From the NCBI RefSeq assembly GCF_050859025.1, contig NZ_CP138200.1, positions 4,216,001 through 4,280,000 of the forward strand: a stretch of 64,000 nt of DNA. Reading direction: 5' to 3'. The first letter of the stretch is position 1. Each line of letters starts with the position of its first letter. A program made the position numbers and the translations under genes. Shown here one piece after another: positions 26,874-36,049 of this stretch. Source of the DNA: Wukongibacter sp050859025. Its GTDB lineage: Bacteria; Bacillota; Clostridia; Peptostreptococcales; Caminicellaceae. The notes beneath the pieces are model-generated. The model worked only from the letters and a program-made list of their open reading frames with translations, was not told where the DNA came from and searched no databases.

Positions 26874-27365
26874 ATGTTTAGAGTAGGTATTATAACTGCC
26901 AGTGATAAGGGGTCAAGGGGTGAACGTGAAGATAAAAGTGGAGAATTAATCAAAGAAATTATGAACTCAAATGGCTATGAAATTGTCAGATGGAACATAC
27001 TTCCCGATGAAAGACAGCTTATTTCAAAAGAACTTATAAATATGTCTGATAATCTTGGTATAGATTTAATTTTTACAACGGGTGGTACAGGATTCTCTCA
27101 AAGAGATTGGACTCCAGAAGCTACGTTAGATGTAATTGATAGGCAAACACCAGGAATATCAGAGGCCATGAGACATTATAGCCTTCAGATTACTCCTAAA
27201 GCCATGCTTAGCAGAAGTGTTTCTGGCATTAGGGGTGAAACTTTAATAATTAATTTGCCTGGAAGTCCCAAAGCTGTTAAAGAAAATTTAGAGTGCATAT
27301 TACCTGCTTTAAAACACGGCCTTGAGATTTTAAAGGGTATTGCTGGTGAATGTGCTAGAAAATAG
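26874..27365 (+). CDS. MogA/MoaB-family molybdopterin adenylyltransferase
   Basis: A 163-residue protein of the MogA/MoaB fold. Motifs: GIITASDKGSRGEREDKSG, IFTTGGTGFSQRDWTPEAT and INLPGSPKAVKENLECI. MogA adenylylates molybdopterin before metal insertion by MoeA, and the RDWTPEAT motif fits that group. It is the only cofactor gene on the plus strand and is cut off from the tup-moe-moa run by the IS630 array. It has its own AGGAGG site and a terminator. The exact MogA versus MoaB assignment is not certain. Confidence 0.92.
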   Translation: MFRVGIITASDKGSRGEREDKSGELIKEIMNSNGYEIVRWNILPDERQLISKELINMSDNLGIDLIFTTGGTGFSQRDWTPEATLDVIDRQTPGISEAMRHYSLQITPKAMLSRSVSGIRGETLIINLPGSPKAVKENLECILPALKHGLEILKGIAGECARK

Positions 27366-27378
27366 GCTTACATGTTTA

Positions 27379-27415
27379 TGAAAACTCTATGAAATCTCAA
27401 ATCATAGAGTTTTCA
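27379..27415 (+). terminator. Terminator after mog
   Basis: AAAACTCTATGA and TCATAGAGTTTT form a 12-bp stem with a 9-nt loop, 15 nt after the stop codon. It can act in both directions and also faces the end of the convergent GNAT gene. Confidence 0.75.
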
Positions 27416-27456
27416 TATGTAAACTAAGATTACTTTTTCTATCTCATCAATTACTA

Positions 27457-28005
27457 CTAAAAATATTTTCTCATGACTATACCATCTTCATTATAGCCAT
27501 ATTGTTTGTTATATCCAAAAAATCTTTCTATTTCTAAAATCTCTTTAAACCCGTTATTTTTATATATTTTTCTAGCCCTTGTCCACTTCTCTGAAACTAT
27601 TAGTATTATGGTTCTTAGACTCTTATTTAGAGCTAATATATATTTAGAGAATTCTTCAAACATTAATTTTCCTAACTTATTACCTCTATATTTAGGAATA
27701 ACTCCCATTGATGATATGTATAGTTCATTTCCCTTATCCCTATGGGATTCCTTTATAGAATGTCCTAATATAAAATCCTTCTCAGCAATATCGTCTTTGT
27801 ATTCCCAAATCTCTGAGCTCAAGTATCCTATAACCTCATTACCATATTCCATTATAAAGAAACCTTTAGGAAATACATTAATTCTTTCAAGGAAAACTCC
27901 ACTTTTTTCACAGATTTCTGATCCAAAGGAGGATGTCTCTATTCTCATTATATCCTCAATGTCATTTTCATTTGCTAGTCTAAATTCAATTTTGCTAAAA
28001 TCCAT
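27457..28005 (-). CDS. GNAT-family N-acetyltransferase
   Basis: A 182-residue GNAT protein. The N-terminal strand FRLANENDIEDIMRIE and the acetyl-CoA loop SSMGVIPKYRGNKLGKLMFEEF are clear, and RKIYKNNGFKEI is the usual C-terminal motif. The substrate is unknown. The family includes RimI-like protein acetyltransferases and antibiotic- and amine-modifying enzymes. AGGAGGG precedes the ATG. It is followed on the transcript by nothing related; upstream lies a membrane protein gene. Confidence 0.85.
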   Translation of the reverse strand: MDFSKIEFRLANENDIEDIMRIETSSFGSEICEKSGVFLERINVFPKGFFIMEYGNEVIGYLSSEIWEYKDDIAEKDFILGHSIKESHRDKGNELYISSMGVIPKYRGNKLGKLMFEEFSKYILALNKSLRTIILIVSEKWTRARKIYKNNGFKEILEIERFFGYNKQYGYNEDGIVMRKYF

Positions 28006-28057
28006 TTTATCCCTCCTCTAAAAATCCCTCTCCAATTATGGGATAATTAAACAAACT

Positions 28058-28792
28058 CTAATCTCCAATTGTTATACCCCATACACCATTTTCTATAAAT
28101 CTTATTTCTTCCTTTTCATTGAATATCGAAATATCTACTTGTTTACTAGTAAATCCACCAGAACCATTTTTATTGTTTCTAACTTTAAAAATAGGTTCAA
28201 CTAATATCGTTGATTTTGGCATTATGTAAAAAATTTCAGGTTTATCTGTTGCTTCATTTATTGCAACAACTTCCTTTTCTTGAAATTCTGAAGACAAGTA
28301 TTTTATATGAAATTTATGTTCATTATTACTGTAGTTTTTCAATCTAAATTTCCCTCTTAAAGTTATAAACTCATCTTCAGAATCATAATCACAGGTTATT
28401 TCACCTTCTCTTTTGAAGTAATATATAGAATTTAATTCATCAGAATTATATTTTATAGCTCTTATTGCTGAGCTTGTAATAATGGGATATGCTATAACCA
28501 AAATTAATAAAATAATAGGTAATTTTCTCACAAAATTAGGATATTTATCTCCTAAAAACTTGATAGTTCCTTTAATTCCTACTATAAACATTACTAAGGA
28601 ATATACTAAAGTATAATGAAATCCCATATATCCATTGGACCAAGCCTTTAATCCTAAGCTCATAAGTACTTTATCGCCAAATGCCCTGCCATAGGGTGTC
28701 TCTATAGAAAATATTACTGACAAAAATAGCAAGGCAACAGCTAGACTACCTAAGATCATTCTTTTCTTCAATTTATCTCTCCCCATTTTCAT
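28058..28792 (-). CDS. Uncharacterised membrane protein (about 244 aa)
   Basis: Not recognised. Three hydrophobic segments are seen near residues 12-28, 58-75 and 88-108. A C-terminal domain of about 130 residues follows, rich in beta-like alternation (EITCDYDSEDEFITLRGKF, FHIKYLSSEFQEKEVV), probably outside the membrane. The start is uncertain: the first ATG has no binding site, while GGGGAGA lies about 8 nt before an internal TTG (KKRMILG). It lies between the GNAT gene and the broken DUF218 gene. Confidence 0.65.
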   Translation of the reverse strand: MKMGRDKLKKRMILGSLAVALLFLSVIFSIETPYGRAFGDKVLMSLGLKAWSNGYMGFHYTLVYSLVMFIVGIKGTIKFLGDKYPNFVRKLPIILLILVIAYPIITSSAIRAIKYNSDELNSIYYFKREGEITCDYDSEDEFITLRGKFRLKNYSNNEHKFHIKYLSSEFQEKEVVAINEATDKPEIFYIMPKSTILVEPIFKVRNNKNGSGGFTSKQVDISIFNEKEEIRFIENGVWGITIGD

Positions 28793-29586
28793 ATATCAAT
28801 TTAATAAATAAGTCTAATAATTATCCAAGATTACCTTTATTTAAAGATAATACTTTTGATTATTGCAAAATATTCTCTCACATGATGGTTTGGAATTATA
28901 TATAAAGGAGTCTTAGCAGGTAAACCAGCAGCCTGAAATCCTAATCTATTTGCTATTAGCTTTGCTCTAAATAAATGAAAATCATTACTTGCTATGGCAA
29001 CCTTTATATTATTTCGAGAATCAACTATCTCAATAATATCCTTAGCATACTTTATATTTTCATAGGTGCTTCTTGATTTCTCTTCTTTAAGTATCTTTTC
29101 CTTACTAAAACCATGATCGATAAGATACTTTTCCATAACATAGGCTTCGGAAAATTGTTCATTCCTACCCTTTCCACCGCATACTATAACTTCCTGATTA
29201 TAATTACTCTCTTTTATAAATTTAATAGCAGTATCGAGCCTATATTTTAATTCTAGTGATGGCCTATCATCAATTATTCCAGCCCCTAAAATCAAAATAT
29301 AGTCAACATTCTCTCTATTATTAATATATGCTCCAGTTATTATCATACTTTCAACCATTATAAATGAGATGAGTATAATTATTATCACTATATTTACTAA
29401 TTTTTCAGCTGGGCTACCTATATAGAATACCTTATATTTTCTAAGCAATCCATGAATAAGCAAAAATATACCCGATGTTAATATTACCTTTAGTCCAAAA
29501 TAAAACCCTCATCCTAACTGATATGCTCCCCTTGTAGTGGACAGTTTAAATAATAAAACTGTTTGCTACGAGGAGGAGCATTTTCT

Positions 29587-30270
29587 ATGGGAAGAAAACC
29601 TAAGGTTTCTTGTGAATTAAAGCTAGGAGCAGTTATGAAATACCTAAATAATGAAGGATCATACGAAACAATTGCATCCATGTATGATATTAATTGGACA
29701 ACTTTAAGAGCCTGGGTAAAAAATTACCAAGCATTGGGCGCTGATGGACTTCGCGCAAAATCTACAAATAAGCACTATAGTGCCTCATTTAAAGTACAAG
29801 TTATAAATTCATATTTAAATGGAGAAGGTTCATTTATTGATCTATCTAAAAAGTATAAGATACCTTCTAAAAGAACCATAATGAATTGGGTTTTAAAGTA
29901 TAATAGTCATGAACAGTTAAAATCTTCAGGTACGGGAGGAGCTATTGTCATGACTAAAGGAAGAAAAACAACACTCGATGAACGCATTGAGATTATAGAA
30001 TATTGTATTGATAATGAGTGTAACTATGCAAAGACGGCTGAAAAATTCCAAGTATCCTATCAGCAAGTTTACACTTGGACTAAGAAATATAAAAAAAGCG
30101 GGATTGAAGGATTACAAGACCGAAGAGGTAAGGGCAAAACAGAAAGTGAGTTAACTGAAATTGAAAAACTAAGAGCACAAAATAAGCTGCTACAAGCAGA
30201 AAATCGCAAACAGCAGATGGAGATAGATTTTCTAAAAAAGTTAGAAGAGATAGAAAGGAGGCGGTCCTAA
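29587..30270 (+). CDS. IS3-family transposase OrfA
   Basis: A 227-residue OrfA, longer than usual, with helix-turn-helix units repeated: NEGSYETIASMYDINWTTLR, GEGSFIDLSKKYKIPSKRT and CNYAKTAEKFQVSYQQVYTW. The C-terminus is a coiled coil (TEIEKLRAQNKLLQAENRKQ) that normally mediates dimerisation. GAGGAG lies 8 nt before the ATG. The AAAAAAG motif at 30234-30240 would allow -1 frameshifting into OrfB. Confidence 0.9.
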   Translation: MGRKPKVSCELKLGAVMKYLNNEGSYETIASMYDINWTTLRAWVKNYQALGADGLRAKSTNKHYSASFKVQVINSYLNGEGSFIDLSKKYKIPSKRTIMNWVLKYNSHEQLKSSGTGGAIVMTKGRKTTLDERIEIIEYCIDNECNYAKTAEKFQVSYQQVYTWTKKYKKSGIEGLQDRRGKGKTESELTEIEKLRAQNKLLQAENRKQQMEIDFLKKLEEIERRRS

Positions 30271-31152
30271 GTAATGTAAGACATGAAACGATTTACACAA
30301 CGATAAAAGAATTAAATAAATCAAAGAGTTATTCGATTTCAGAATTATGTACATATATTGAAATCCCACGCTCATCCTACTACAAGTGGAACAATCGCAA
30401 TGAAAGCAAAAATGAAAATTTCAACAAACACCTTGTTGAAATTATTAAAGAGAAGTATGAAGAACAAGATGGAATTCCAGGTTATCGGCAAATGACCATA
30501 ATCATCAATCGTGAGACTGATTTTCATGTAAATCACAAAAGAATCTATCGCTTAATGGATATCCTTGGCTTAAAATCAGTTTGTAGACCTAAGAAAAAGA
30601 AATATGTGAAATCGACACCTGAAACGACAGCCGAAAATATCTTAGATCGCAAATTTAATGCTAACAACTTTGGTGAAAAGTGGTTAACAGATGTGACTGA
30701 GTTTAAATACGGTGCAAATAGCAAAGCTTATCTTAGTGCAATTATTGATTTGGCAGATAAAAGTGTCGTTGCTTACGTGCTTGGAAAGTCAAATAATAAC
30801 TCACTGGTATTTGAAACCTTTAAAAGGGCAAATGAAATTCATCCAAATGTAACGCCACTATTTCACAGCGACAGGGGTTTCAATACACCTCAAAACTGTT
30901 TAAAAATATGTTAGAAAAAGCTGGAATGACTCAAAGTATGTCTCGTGTAGGACGCTGTATTGATAATGGCCCAATGGAAGCCTTCTGGGGAATGTTAAAA
31001 TCTGAAATGTATCACTTAAATAAATTTGATACATATGAAGAATTAGAACAATCTATTGATAAATATATATACTTTTATAATAACCGACGATACCAGAAGC
31101 GATTGAAGAGCATGACCCAATCGAATATCGTAAACAATTATTAGCTGCATAA
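30234..31152 (+). pseudogene. IS3-family transposase OrfB, frameshifted
   Basis: Reading in the -1 frame from the A6G site gives the OrfB integrase core: NVRHETIYTTIKELNKSKS, RSSYYKWNNR, WLTDVTEFKYG (D), YLSAIIDLADK (D) and GPMEAFWGMLKSEMY (E). It is interrupted twice by single-base losses in homopolymers. One is near 30877, after the motif HSDRGF; one is near 31115, after KSMT, where the intact reading would end PIEYRKQLLAA. So the element is probably not self-mobile now, unless these are sequencing errors. Confidence 0.85.
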
Positions 31153-31429
31153 AAAGAACGCTAACCAATATTTGATTAGCGTAAGTTTATATTATTTTCA
31201 CTGTCTACTTGACAGGGGCATGTTCAAACGATAAGCCAAAACAACAATATAATATACATAAAACCCCTATTAAAACTATAAAACTATTATAGTTTATCCC
31301 TACACTACGCCTCTTTCTATTTAAATTTTTCCCCATGTTATCGCCCCTCTACATATTTAGAACTTTAATTATCATTTGAATAATTCGTCATCTATTACAT
31401 TTTTCCTTTATTTCTAACATTTTTTTCAG

Positions 31430-31616
31430 ATTATAGTCCATAAACATCGGAAAATTTAAATCTATTTTGTGCTTCTATGGTTTCTCGATCTGGTATTAAT
31501 TAAAATATGGTCTTTAGAGTCCTACTCTCATTTCTTATAATATTATAACTACGATAAACCAGTGTGTCCTTTCCTTCATAGGTCAATTCATTGATTTCAT
31601 AGTCTCTAAATCCCAT
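31430..31616 (-). pseudogene. Remnant of a protein-kinase-like N-terminus
   Basis: On the minus strand from ATG 31616: GFRDYEINELTYEGKDTLVY then RSYNIIRNESRTL, ending at TAA 31500. A second frame continues LIPDRETIEAQNRFKFSDVY before another stop. This layout resembles the first strands of large kinase/GAF sensor proteins (YEI..IYEG..T.VYR, then P..E...RF). I see only the first 60 or so residues. An uncertain call. Confidence 0.4.
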
Positions 31617-31754
31617 AGCATTCTCAGCCTCCCACTTTTAATTCCTGTATCCTTACTACTTTTTCCGAATTTCTCCATTTATCGTATTTTTCCTCTTTAT
31701 TTTACATTTTTTTATATTCAAAATAATCTATTGAGCAAGTTTTATTCTATACAA

Positions 31755-31857
31755 TAAAAAATGGCAAAGTCCTTTGTAAAGATTATCAAAGTAGACTTTG
31801 CCTATATACATATAACAAAAATTATAAAAAGTGTAGCAAACATTCTGTTTGCTACAC
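31755..31857 (-). terminator. Tandem intrinsic terminators after hydF
   Basis: On the minus strand GTGTAGCAAAC/GTTTGCTACAC (31831-31857) with a 5-nt loop is followed by CTTTTTATAATTTTT. A second stem GGCAAAGTC/GACTTTGCC (31763-31802) is followed by TTTTTTATTG. Together they end the hyd maturation operon. Confidence 0.8.
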
Positions 31858-31968
31858 GATGTCATTGACATCAATAATATAAATATAATGGTTATTTTTA
31901 TTATATATCAAATATAAAAGAAATTGAATAGATCAACAAATAGAAATATATATAGTCTTCATTAATTA

Positions 31969-33195
31969 CTAATATATTAATGCTTTTATCTCTGGGAATG
32001 GATCAAGTGCCCTTTCCAAAACTCCAGTTATATATCCTATTAAAACTCCATAATTAACTATTGGCATACCAATTTCCTTTGCCTGCTCTATTCTGAACTC
32101 CATCTCCTTAGGATTGAGCATACACCCTCCACAATGAAGAACAAGATCAAATTCCCTCATTTTATCGGGCTCTGGATATGCAGTTCCTGAAGTCCATTCA
32201 AAATTTAATTTTCCTCCTACCATCTTTTCAAGCCATTTTGGAATTTTATCTCTCCCTATGTCACCATCTTGTCTATGGTGAGTACATCCTTCACAAATCA
32301 ACACCTTACCGCCAGGATTAAGGTTCTTTATCCGACTTACACCCTTTACGAGTTCCATTAAGTCACCCTTATATCTTGCAAAGAGAATAGAGAATGATGT
32401 TAGTGTTATATCCTTAGGTGTATCCTTATCTACTCTAGCGAAGGCTTGAGAGTCAGTTACTACTAATTTAGGCTTCTTACCCAAACTTTCTATCGTTTCC
32501 TTTAATTCTGTTTCTCTTGTAACCATTGCAATCCCACCATGATCTATTATATCCCTGAGTGTTTGCATTTGTGGAAGTATCATTCTCCCCTTTGGAGCAG
32601 CCTTATCTATAGGCGTAACAAGGATTACAACGTCAAATGGGTCTATCAAATCCCCAATTATTACTTTCTCGTGCTTTTTTAAATTTACTTCTGTAATTAT
32701 TGTATTTTTTAGATTATCTATGCCTTCCTTTGTAGCTGCACTAACCTTGATAAAAGGCATCTTATATTCATTGCTCCACTTCTTTAAAATATTGTCTTCC
32801 ACATCTTCTATATCAATCTTATTAACTACTCCTATAAGAGGTATTTTTTTCTCTTTTATCCTTGATATTATTTCAATATCATAGTCGGTAATTCCAGCTT
32901 CTCCATTTACCAAGATAATAGCAAGCTCTGTCTTATTGAGGACCTGATAAGTCTTCTTAATTCTCAATTCACCAAGTTCACCAATATCGTCTAAACCAGC
33001 TGTATCAATTAAAACAACTGGCCCAATAGGCAATATCTCCATAGCTTTATAAACTGGGTCCGTTGTTGTTCCTGCTACATTAGATACTAGGGCAATATCT
33101 TGGTTTGTAATGGCATTGATTAGACTTGATTTTCCTGCATTTCTTTTTCCAAAAATTGCTATATGAAGTCTATTACTTCTTGGAGTATCCTGCAT
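31969..33195 (-). CDS. hydF: [FeFe]-hydrogenase maturation GTPase HydF
   Basis: A 408-residue maturase that carries the 2Fe precursor of the H-cluster to apo-HydA. The N-terminal GTPase domain has AIFGKRNAGKSSLINA (P-loop), LIDTAGLDD and VVNKID. The middle is the dimerisation domain. The C-terminal cluster domain has CEGCTHHRQDGDIG and LHCGGCM. Its ATG directly follows the hydE stop codon (TAG-ATG), so translation is coupled. Terminators follow about 110 nt downstream. Confidence 0.97.
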   Translation of the reverse strand: MQDTPRSNRLHIAIFGKRNAGKSSLINAITNQDIALVSNVAGTTTDPVYKAMEILPIGPVVLIDTAGLDDIGELGELRIKKTYQVLNKTELAIILVNGEAGITDYDIEIISRIKEKKIPLIGVVNKIDIEDVEDNILKKWSNEYKMPFIKVSAATKEGIDNLKNTIITEVNLKKHEKVIIGDLIDPFDVVILVTPIDKAAPKGRMILPQMQTLRDIIDHGGIAMVTRETELKETIESLGKKPKLVVTDSQAFARVDKDTPKDITLTSFSILFARYKGDLMELVKGVSRIKNLNPGGKVLICEGCTHHRQDGDIGRDKIPKWLEKMVGGKLNFEWTSGTAYPEPDKMREFDLVLHCGGCMLNPKEMEFRIEQAKEIGMPIVNYGVLIGYITGVLERALDPFPEIKALIY

Positions 33196-34506
33196 CTATA
33201 TATCCTCCCTTCTGATTTTTAAGTACGGCGGCATCTTTCTTCTAGATTCATCTACTGCCTTAAAGGCCGATTCCAAGTCTACCATATTTTTATCACTGTA
33301 TATTTGATAGTTATATCTATATTTTACAGGTGTATTTATCAACATAATCGTATTTGCCCCTGCTTCTAATGCCTTTGTTTGTCCATCAGGGTCAAGGGAT
33401 GCTAAAGCCGTTGTTGCAGGTATAAATACTCTCTTGCAAACTATTCTTGTTACAGCTACTGCTTTAAGCGTCATGTCTATACTCCCCTGAGGATAGCTTT
33501 CAAAGGGAGTACCCTTGGCAGGAACAAAAGGTCCGATCCCAATCATGTTTATTCCCATTTCCTTAAAGAATAAAATATCTTTAGCTATATCCTCTACAGT
33601 CTGTCCTGGAAGACCTATAATATTGCCTGAACCATTGAGATAACCTAGCTCACGAAGCCATCTAGAGCACTCTATTCTATGATCATAATCGTCATCGGGG
33701 TGGATCAATTCAAAAAGCTTTCTATTAGTTGCTTCAATCTTTAGTAGAAAATTATTAGCTCCAAGTTTTTTGTATAATTCATACTCTTCCCTTGGTCTTT
33801 CTCCTATACTAAGGGTTATATTCATCCTAGTTTCTTTCTTAACTCTTTTAATTAGAGAAGCAATTTTATCTGGTGTCCACCATAAGTCCTCACCTGATTG
33901 TAGAATAACAGTTTTAAGTCCAATTTCATGGAGAAAATGAACAACCTCCATAATCTCATCCTCATCCATTCTATATCTATTAAGATCATCTAAACTCTTT
34001 CTAATTCCACAATATCTACAATCCTTACGACAATAATTCGAAAACTCTATTGCCCCTCTTATATCAACAACATCCCCTACTATTTCCTTTCTCATTCTGT
34101 CAGCAGCATGGAAAAGAGCATCCTTTTCAGCTTTTCTTTCGGTCTTCAAAAGCATTACAATATCTTCAAAGCTTAACTCTTCTCCTTCTTCAATTTTCTT
34201 AAGAACATCCATAAATTCTTGAGATATAACTGAGTCTATTAATTTATCAACTAATCCAGAAAGTTTTCTAGGTTTGTCAGGATATATCCCCTCAATAGTA
34301 ATACTATTATCTCTCAGGATTTTCTCTGACCTATCTTTATCTTCTATTTTTACCTTAATGGCAGTAGCACATACCGTTCCATATTCAGAAGGAGCAGGTA
34401 CTAAGGATGTGTAAACACCCTTATCCTTTAATAGCTTATCGCCCCTAAGCATATGACTCGTAGAACCTGCCATGATAAGGTAATGTTTGATTTGTTCTTT
34501 TGTCAT
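33196..34506 (-). CDS. hydE: [FeFe]-hydrogenase maturase HydE with an N-terminal DUF3343 domain
   Basis: A 436-residue protein, about 85 residues longer than usual HydE. Residues 1-80 look like DUF3343, the small putative Se/S-carrier-like domain, with Cys-46 in GTVCATAIK and YLIMAGSTSHMLRGDKLL. Residues about 85-436 are radical-SAM HydE, with the cluster cysteines C159, C163 and C166 in YCRKDCRYCGI and the core SGEDLWWTPDKI. HydE acts in H-cluster assembly. The ATG is set by GGAGG 5 nt upstream; a longer form without a binding site was rejected. It lies between hydG and hydF. Confidence 0.93.
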   Translation of the reverse strand: MTKEQIKHYLIMAGSTSHMLRGDKLLKDKGVYTSLVPAPSEYGTVCATAIKVKIEDKDRSEKILRDNSITIEGIYPDKPRKLSGLVDKLIDSVISQEFMDVLKKIEEGEELSFEDIVMLLKTERKAEKDALFHAADRMRKEIVGDVVDIRGAIEFSNYCRKDCRYCGIRKSLDDLNRYRMDEDEIMEVVHFLHEIGLKTVILQSGEDLWWTPDKIASLIKRVKKETRMNITLSIGERPREEYELYKKLGANNFLLKIEATNRKLFELIHPDDDYDHRIECSRWLRELGYLNGSGNIIGLPGQTVEDIAKDILFFKEMGINMIGIGPFVPAKGTPFESYPQGSIDMTLKAVAVTRIVCKRVFIPATTALASLDPDGQTKALEAGANTIMLINTPVKYRYNYQIYSDKNMVDLESAFKAVDESRRKMPPYLKIRREDI

Positions 34507-34659
34507 AACGACCTCCATTTGTGCTAATAAAAATATTTGTGCTTCAAGCTGCTTGAGTAATTTCGATAAATTCATTTTACCCTAATATATGAAAAAACAG
34601 GTCCATTGCATGAACGAAAAAGAGATATTAAAAGCCCTGCTCCCAGAGATTAATTTAGT

Positions 34660-36033
34660 CTAGAAGTAAAGGTCTCTTTCTCCTGCTTCCAATCTTTCAA
34701 GCCTCTTAATTGTTTCCTCTTTTATCTTCTTTTCAACAACTTTATTTAATTCCTTTTCAAGTAAAGCCTCTCCTTCTTTTCTTGTTTCTTCAGATCCATA
34801 ATCCAATAAATACTCCTTAAAGGTCAATATTGCATTTGGATGACAAAACTCATGGATATGGGCATCTTTAGCAAGCTCCATAAATGCTTCTCCCGTTCTC
34901 TTTTCTCTATAGCATGCTGTACAGAAGCTTGGTAAATGCCCTTGTCTTGCTACTACTTGAAGCATTTCATCAACGCTTCTTTCATCGCTAGTTTCAAATT
35001 GTGTTGCTTCTCTATCATCTTCCTCATATCCACCTGGATTGGTCTTCGAACCAGCTGATATTTGAGACACTCCAAGCTCAAGCAATTCATCTCTTAAGCC
35101 CGCACCTTCCCTCGTAGATAGAATAATTCCTGTATATGGAACAGCTAATCTATAAACTGCAACTATTTTTTTCAAGTCCTTATCGGACACTGGACATGGT
35201 ACTTCTTTTAAGGCTGAATTATGAGCCGGTCTTAGTCTTGGTATAGAAATAGTATGCGGTCCTACATTATATTTGTTATCTAAATAATCCGAATGAATAA
35301 GTGTAGCTAATACATCAAACTTATAATCATATAGTCCTAGAAGTACTCCTATGCCTAAATCATCTATGCCTGCTTCAAAGGCTCTCTCAAGTGCAGTTAA
35401 CCTCCAATCATAATCAGCTTTCGATCCAGTTGGATGCATTATTTTATATGTCTCTCTATGGTATGTCTCTTGAAAAATTTGATACGTTCCAATACCAACC
35501 TTCTTTAACTTTTTAAAATCTTCTACAGGTAGCGGAGCAGCATTTACGTTTATTCTTCTTATATCAGTATTATCGTATATTGCTTTAACAGAATCTACTA
35601 TGTGGTCTATATCTGTCTTCTTAGGGTCTTCTCCACATACTAGAAGAATTCTTTTATGTCCTTGATCTTCAATTGCCTTTGATTCATTAACCACTTCCAT
35701 TGCACTTAATGTCCTTCTGTGCAATTCTTTATTCGCAGCTCTAAAACCACAATACAGACAATTATTTGTACATTCATTACTTGTATAAAGGGGTGCAAAA
35801 ATCACGATTCTATTTCCATATATCTTTTCTTTTATATATTTTGCTGCATTAAACATTTCATTTAATAATTCATCATCCTCTACTTGAAGAAGTACTGAAG
35901 CTTCTTCAAAGGTCAATCCAAAACAATCCTTTGATTTTTCTATAATCTTTAGTATATCATCCTTTGATGCTTCCTTAGCCTTTTCAAGTAATCCACTTAT
36001 ATATCCCTCATTAATGATTTTTTGAGTATCCAT
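34660..36033 (-). CDS. hydG: [FeFe]-hydrogenase maturase HydG (tyrosine lyase)
   Basis: A 457-residue radical-SAM enzyme that cleaves tyrosine to give the CO and CN ligands of the H-cluster. The N-terminal cluster is C88-x3-C92-x2-C95 in ECTNNCLYCGF. The C-terminal auxiliary cluster cysteines are in FCTACYREKRTGEAFM. The intact length and the motif GEDPKKTDIDHI support HydG over its relative ThiH. GGAGG lies 9 nt before the ATG at 36033. It lies 16 nt after the TM1266-type gene, with hydE and hydF following. Confidence 0.96.
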   Translation of the reverse strand: MDTQKIINEGYISGLLEKAKEASKDDILKIIEKSKDCFGLTFEEASVLLQVEDDELLNEMFNAAKYIKEKIYGNRIVIFAPLYTSNECTNNCLYCGFRAANKELHRRTLSAMEVVNESKAIEDQGHKRILLVCGEDPKKTDIDHIVDSVKAIYDNTDIRRINVNAAPLPVEDFKKLKKVGIGTYQIFQETYHRETYKIMHPTGSKADYDWRLTALERAFEAGIDDLGIGVLLGLYDYKFDVLATLIHSDYLDNKYNVGPHTISIPRLRPAHNSALKEVPCPVSDKDLKKIVAVYRLAVPYTGIILSTREGAGLRDELLELGVSQISAGSKTNPGGYEEDDREATQFETSDERSVDEMLQVVARQGHLPSFCTACYREKRTGEAFMELAKDAHIHEFCHPNAILTFKEYLLDYGSEETRKEGEALLEKELNKVVEKKIKEETIKRLERLEAGERDLYF

Positions 36034-36049
36034 TAGCAAATACCTCCCA

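Larger units (their letters stand above)
29519..31226 (+). mobile_element. IS3-family insertion sequence
   Basis: About 1708 bp. The ends are imperfect inverted repeats: TGATATGCTCCCCTTG on the left and, read inward from the right, TGAACATGCCCCTGTC, both leading to GACAGT. The flanks carry a 3-bp direct duplication AAC (29516-29518 and 31227-31229), as usual for IS3. It encodes OrfA and a damaged OrfB, with an A6G slippery site between them, and a hairpin ACGCTAA/TTAGCGT after OrfB. It has inserted into a DUF218 gene. Confidence 0.92.
28837..31336 (-). pseudogene. DUF218 (YdcF/SanA-like) membrane protein gene interrupted by an IS3 element
   Basis: The 3' part (28837 to about 29515) encodes a DUF218 domain: YILILGAGIIDDRPSLELKY, VIVCGGKGRNEQFSEAYVM, and NDFHLFRAKLIANRLG. 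The 5' part lies on the other side of the IS (31230-31336) and reads MGKNLNRKRRSVGI, then a hydrophobic helix ending FGLS. It starts at ATG 31336 with AGGGGC 6 nt upstream. Removing the IS and one AAC duplicate joins the two parts in one frame, but leaves one in-frame TGA, where a Trp codon would fit the family pattern. So the gene has at least two lesions. DUF218 proteins are membrane proteins implicated in envelope functions. Confidence 0.8.
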
